64,000 nt of DNA from Bryoerythrophyllum caledonicum (taxonomy: Eukaryota > Streptophyta > Bryopsida > Pottiales > Pottiaceae). The stretch covers positions 868,001 to 932,000 of the forward strand of contig OZ020524.1 in the NCBI GenBank assembly GCA_963971425.1. Direction: 5' to 3'. Positions 60,811 to 64,000 of this stretch are shown here, piece after piece. The notes beneath the pieces were generated by a model, which saw nothing but the letters and a program-made list of their open reading frames with translations, searched no databases and was not told the origin of the DNA. The translations under genes and the position numbers were made by a program. The first letter of the stretch is position 1; each line of letters opens with the position of its first letter.

Positions 60811-61300
60811 TTAACTTCTAAAGGACCAAGTGTCAACAATGGTCAATTAGTTAGTTCAGTAAGGTCCCTATGGTGTCAATTTCTAGAATTCCTTTTTGAA
60901 AATTATACTTTAGAAGGGCACTAGTAAAACCTTGGTGGGAGAACACTTTTTTCCTAAATCCAATATATAATGAAAAAGTTTATAAAGTTTTGAATTTCAA
61001 ATGGAGAGAGGAGGTGCATCGGGCACATCCAAAAACTTTTGCTAGAACACTCTATTGAATATAAGATTTATCAATACTAGCAAGTAATATTATTTCCTTT
61101 CACATTGTCAAATAATATTTTCTGTCTTCAGTGAAAAATAGCATATTAACCCAAGTCAAAGATTTTCACACAACGGCACAAACTGTCGGGCAAGGTACCA
61201 AAATAATTTCTTCCTTTTCACAAAAGGCATAGAATTCTTCATATTTTTTTACCTTTTATTTTTCCACGACAATATGTGGTATAGACCTTCTTATTGACCA
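60811..61300. mobile_element. TTAA-family element, copy G, truncated at right
   Basis: Starts TTAACTTCTAAAGGACCAAG and follows copy C through 'ctatggtgtcaatttct', 'gggcacatccaaaaacttttgctagaacactc' (in part), 'gtcgggcaaggtacc' and 'gtggtatagaccttcttattgacca'. The match is lost near 61300. It appears to sit inside copy F. It is non-coding. Confidence 0.7.
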
Positions 61301-61869
61301 AAAGAAGAAAAATGATGGCCTCCGGAGGAATCCGGCGTGAATAAAGTGTCTGTTCGTTCCACCACAAAGCCCATGTCCACCGGACATAGGTTAGCAATAT
61401 AAAACTTTTCCCCCCTCTCAAGGGTAGACACTATGTAACAAGTAATAAGTGACCAGAAACAAGTAACCAAAGATAAATCAAAGGCATAAAGGCCAACTCC
61501 GAGCATTCTAGAGGTTTTCTTGTTTTAAAAGGTTTGTGTAGTTTTGATCGGGTATCTTGTAGTTCAGGAGGGGTTGGTTATTTTTGAGCTTTTGTTTATG
61601 TTGAAGTATGGACATTGCATGTTGGATAACAATAGTGTTGATGTTTTTGAATGTATTCCGGATTGGGTCAATGGATATTTTTAATGTTTTTTCTAGTATT
61701 GTCATGGAGGATATAAAGGTGGTAGCTTATGCACCGAATGAGATGATATAAAAGGATCAACCTTCTAGCCAAGTGCTACAATGTCACCAATTAGTGGTTG
61801 GTGTTTATTTATTTTGTGTTTAATTGCTTCTGGAAAAAAATATGTCATTACAATACTTGAATTTAATAA
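61301..61869. other. Unassigned repeat-like stretch
   Basis: The phrase 'gtgaataaagtgt' near 61338 recurs near 627 at the left edge of the window, suggesting another diverged repeat, but no termini could be found. Part of it may be the untranslated tail of the LINE-like element to the right. Confidence 0.35.
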
Positions 61870-64000
61870 ATTGGATAGTAAGGTTAGGGCATGTTTGGTC
61901 TGGTGAGGGTTCTATATATGGTAATCCTTTGACGCATAGTATGCATGGTTTTAATCTCGCATTGCAATGGCATCTTTGAGTTTCACATGTGAATGGAAGT
62001 ACCCATGGGGGAGCCGTGTTTTATTGTGGATTGTTGTTGAAGGTTTTGGCGTTTATTAAAATAATGCAACGTGATTTATTTGAGGATACAAGTAGTTTTC
62101 AAATTTTCCACATCGCTCTATTGTGCCTTTTGATAATTAGTCAGTGTATGTGGTGGTTTTGTCATTTAAGTAATATGTGTAGCCATGGGTCGTAGTTGGT
62201 ACTTGGTGGTGCAAATTGGACATGTTATGGATGGGAATCGATCTATTTTAGAAAAGAGTTGTTTGCAAGCGTTTCCCATGTATTGTCCGGTACGGAATTC
62301 AATAAGACATCTATTTTGTGAGTTTGTGATTATGGGATTTTGTTAGAAGTTTGTAGAGAGTTCGTTGTCGACATTGTTGTTGCATGTCCATTTGTCTATG
62401 TTAGGAAATCTTTTGGAGATTAAGTCAAGGTTATTGAAGAGAACTTGTTTTTTGAGGTATTTATCCAAAAATCTAATGGGGCCTTTGTCTTCCATAGATG
62501 TCCAATCTTCTTTTGAAAGTAGTGTGGGGTAGCATGGGCATGTTCATGTGTGGTTGGCATTTTTATGGGATTTTTCACTTCCTACTTTGGCTAAGTTATC
62601 AGCTTGCTCATTTCTAGCTATGTTGGCATGGGCTCTAGCATTATGAAGGGTTGTAATTTGTGCGTGGTTTCGTAGCATTTGAACCATTGACATTACTATG
62701 GCTTGGTTGGGGTGACTATTGTGGAGGGTAGGATGTGTTTTTTGTATGTTTAGTAGATATATGACATTTATACAGTTGGTGAAAATATGGGCTGGTTCAT
62801 TAGCATACCGTGTGGTGTGGATGGCCATTTTGGGGATGGCCATCATTTATGTTCTATGGATATTTGGAGGCCATGGAGTCTTTTGGCTAGTTTAATTTCT
62901 TTATTAGGAGCATATATACCATATCCGGCTTTTTGTGTATGCCAATGTCTAGGACTAACCCCTGTTGGTTCTTTAAAGGACCCATTGATATACTAGCTAT
63001 ATGCGGGGTTGAATTTTAATAGGGTGGAATTTTGGTAGTTAGGAAGAGGGGGCATGTTTATGTTTTGGTTTTGTGGCATAATGGCATAGTTTAGTTGGGA
63101 CCATTTTATATGGACAAAAGCGTTGCCTATTGAACCGAATATTTTGTCCCTTTCAAAAAGTGAGTAAAATTTGGTGATATCAGTAGAACATGTAATGGAA
63201 GATGAAAAGTATGAGTGTTGGATATTAAAGGATGTGATTAATGAATATAAAATGGGTGTAGGTAGTGTGTTTTGAGCAAGTTTGAAGGGGTCGTTTTTTA
63301 GGATGCGGTATTTGTATCATTTGTACATCCAAACTATTTTGGTTTTGAATGGTCGGGTTATTGGTTATATGTTTATGGCGGTTGATATTGTTTTATGATA
63401 TTGGTTCCATAGCCATTGTAGTCTAGTGACGAGGATGACGAATAGATGTTGTCCGTTATCTTCATTACTATATATATATATATATGCTTGCTCTTCCTTG
63501 ATTTCAATTGTGTTGGTTGTTGTAAGGTTATCAATTTTGGGGTTGCATTTGGTTATTTGAAGATTGAGTAGAGGAATAGTTATTGGAGGTGTGACAGATC
63601 GTGTATCGTGTAATTGTTCTTAGAGGTAATGTGCTTGAATGAATTCAAAGTAGACTTTTTTTGGATGTTTTTGGTAGTATTGTGCTAATTTTGTGGTATT
63701 ATGAATTGAGGTATTTTAGTTGTGCCATGGGAAGAGATTTTGTTGCGGTAGCCATTTATTGTAGGTAGAGTTGTTAGAGTGCCATTGGCATAAATATTTG
63801 GTGTCTAATTTACAATTTTATGTGAGTCAGTGATTTTCTATGTTTGTGGTCAATAATGGCATATATAGGATATGTGGAGGGATTTTTGAGGATGTATGTT
63901 GGGGAGGAGGTAGGGGTTTGTGTTGGGGATTGGGGGAGTGGAGTGGTTGGGGGTTATTTTTAGGGAGAATGTTATTATTTGTGATGACGTATGGATCTTT
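61870..64000 (-). mobile_element. Decayed LINE-like (non-LTR) retrotransposon, RNase H region
   Basis: On the minus strand, conceptual translation shows a type-I RNase H fold: a GSFKEPTGVS segment near 62960, GYGIYAPNKEIKLAKRLHGLQ near 62880-62940, IFTNCINVIYLLN near 62760-62790, SMVQMLRNHAQITTLHNARAHANIARNEQADNLAKVGSEK at about 62560-62690, then a Cys-containing tail further left. RNase H followed by a Cys-rich tail fits plant LINEs; a reverse transcriptase, if present, would lie to the right, beyond the window. Several stops and frame changes show it is dead. The left limit is uncertain and the element continues past the right edge. Confidence 0.6.

Noticed and set aside
1-64000. LTR retrotransposons, endogenous viral copies, Polintons, CRISPR arrays, tRNA or rRNA genes
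   Set aside because: No paired long terminal repeats, capsid or integrase motifs, spaced direct-repeat arrays or RNA-gene signatures were recognised by reading both strands.

Overview
The window is nuclear DNA of a land plant. Intron-rich genes with GT-AG introns, a plant-type glutamate receptor-like channel, a plastid-type SOUL protein, a plant CW-zinc-finger protein and a plant-type VPS13 all point there. Gene spacing, short introns and GC-rich exons in AT-rich spacers would suit a bryophyte or another seedless plant, but I cannot name the species. There are no operons, CRISPR arrays, tRNA or rRNA genes that I can see.

Layout: 1-4.1 kb is repeat-rich, with a TTAA-flanked non-autonomous element, an inverted pair of ~276-bp MITEs and a 22-bp tandem array. 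Then come a GABA transaminase (4127-8544, +, 18 exons) and a SOUL haem-binding protein (9048-10919, +, 7 exons). A gene-free spacer runs from 10.9 to 13.8 kb. Next are a large CW-type zinc-finger protein (14289-20544, +, 10 exons) and, convergent with it, a GLR channel (21995-25715, -, 9 exons). A TBC/Rab-GAP of the Gyp1/TBC1D22 type follows (26845-30066, -, 11 exons). A 5.5-kb spacer holding two more TTAA elements and a perfect hairpin separates it from a divergent, 50-exon VPS13-like lipid-transfer protein (35557-58188, +, about 3566 aa). From 58.2 kb to the end there are only repeats: four more TTAA-family copies, one apparently inserted in another, and a decayed LINE-like element whose RNase H region is legible on the minus strand.

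The gene models were built exon by exon by requiring splice signals, unbroken reading phase and family-typical protein motifs across every junction; each gives a complete protein. The genes are unrelated housekeeping or signalling functions (GABA catabolism, plastid haem binding, chromatin reading, calcium channel, vesicle traffic, inter-membrane lipid transfer). The TBC and VPS13 genes both serve membrane traffic and lie head to head, but 5.5 kb apart.

The points most worth a second look are the dispersed TTAA family (seven copies in 64 kb, no transposase present), one VPS13 intron with CT in place of GT at an otherwise perfect donor, an 81-bp stop-free in-frame intron candidate in the CW gene, a duplicated splice donor in the GLR gene, a GC-AG intron in VPS13, and a 22-bp perfect hairpin in the VPS13/TBC spacer.
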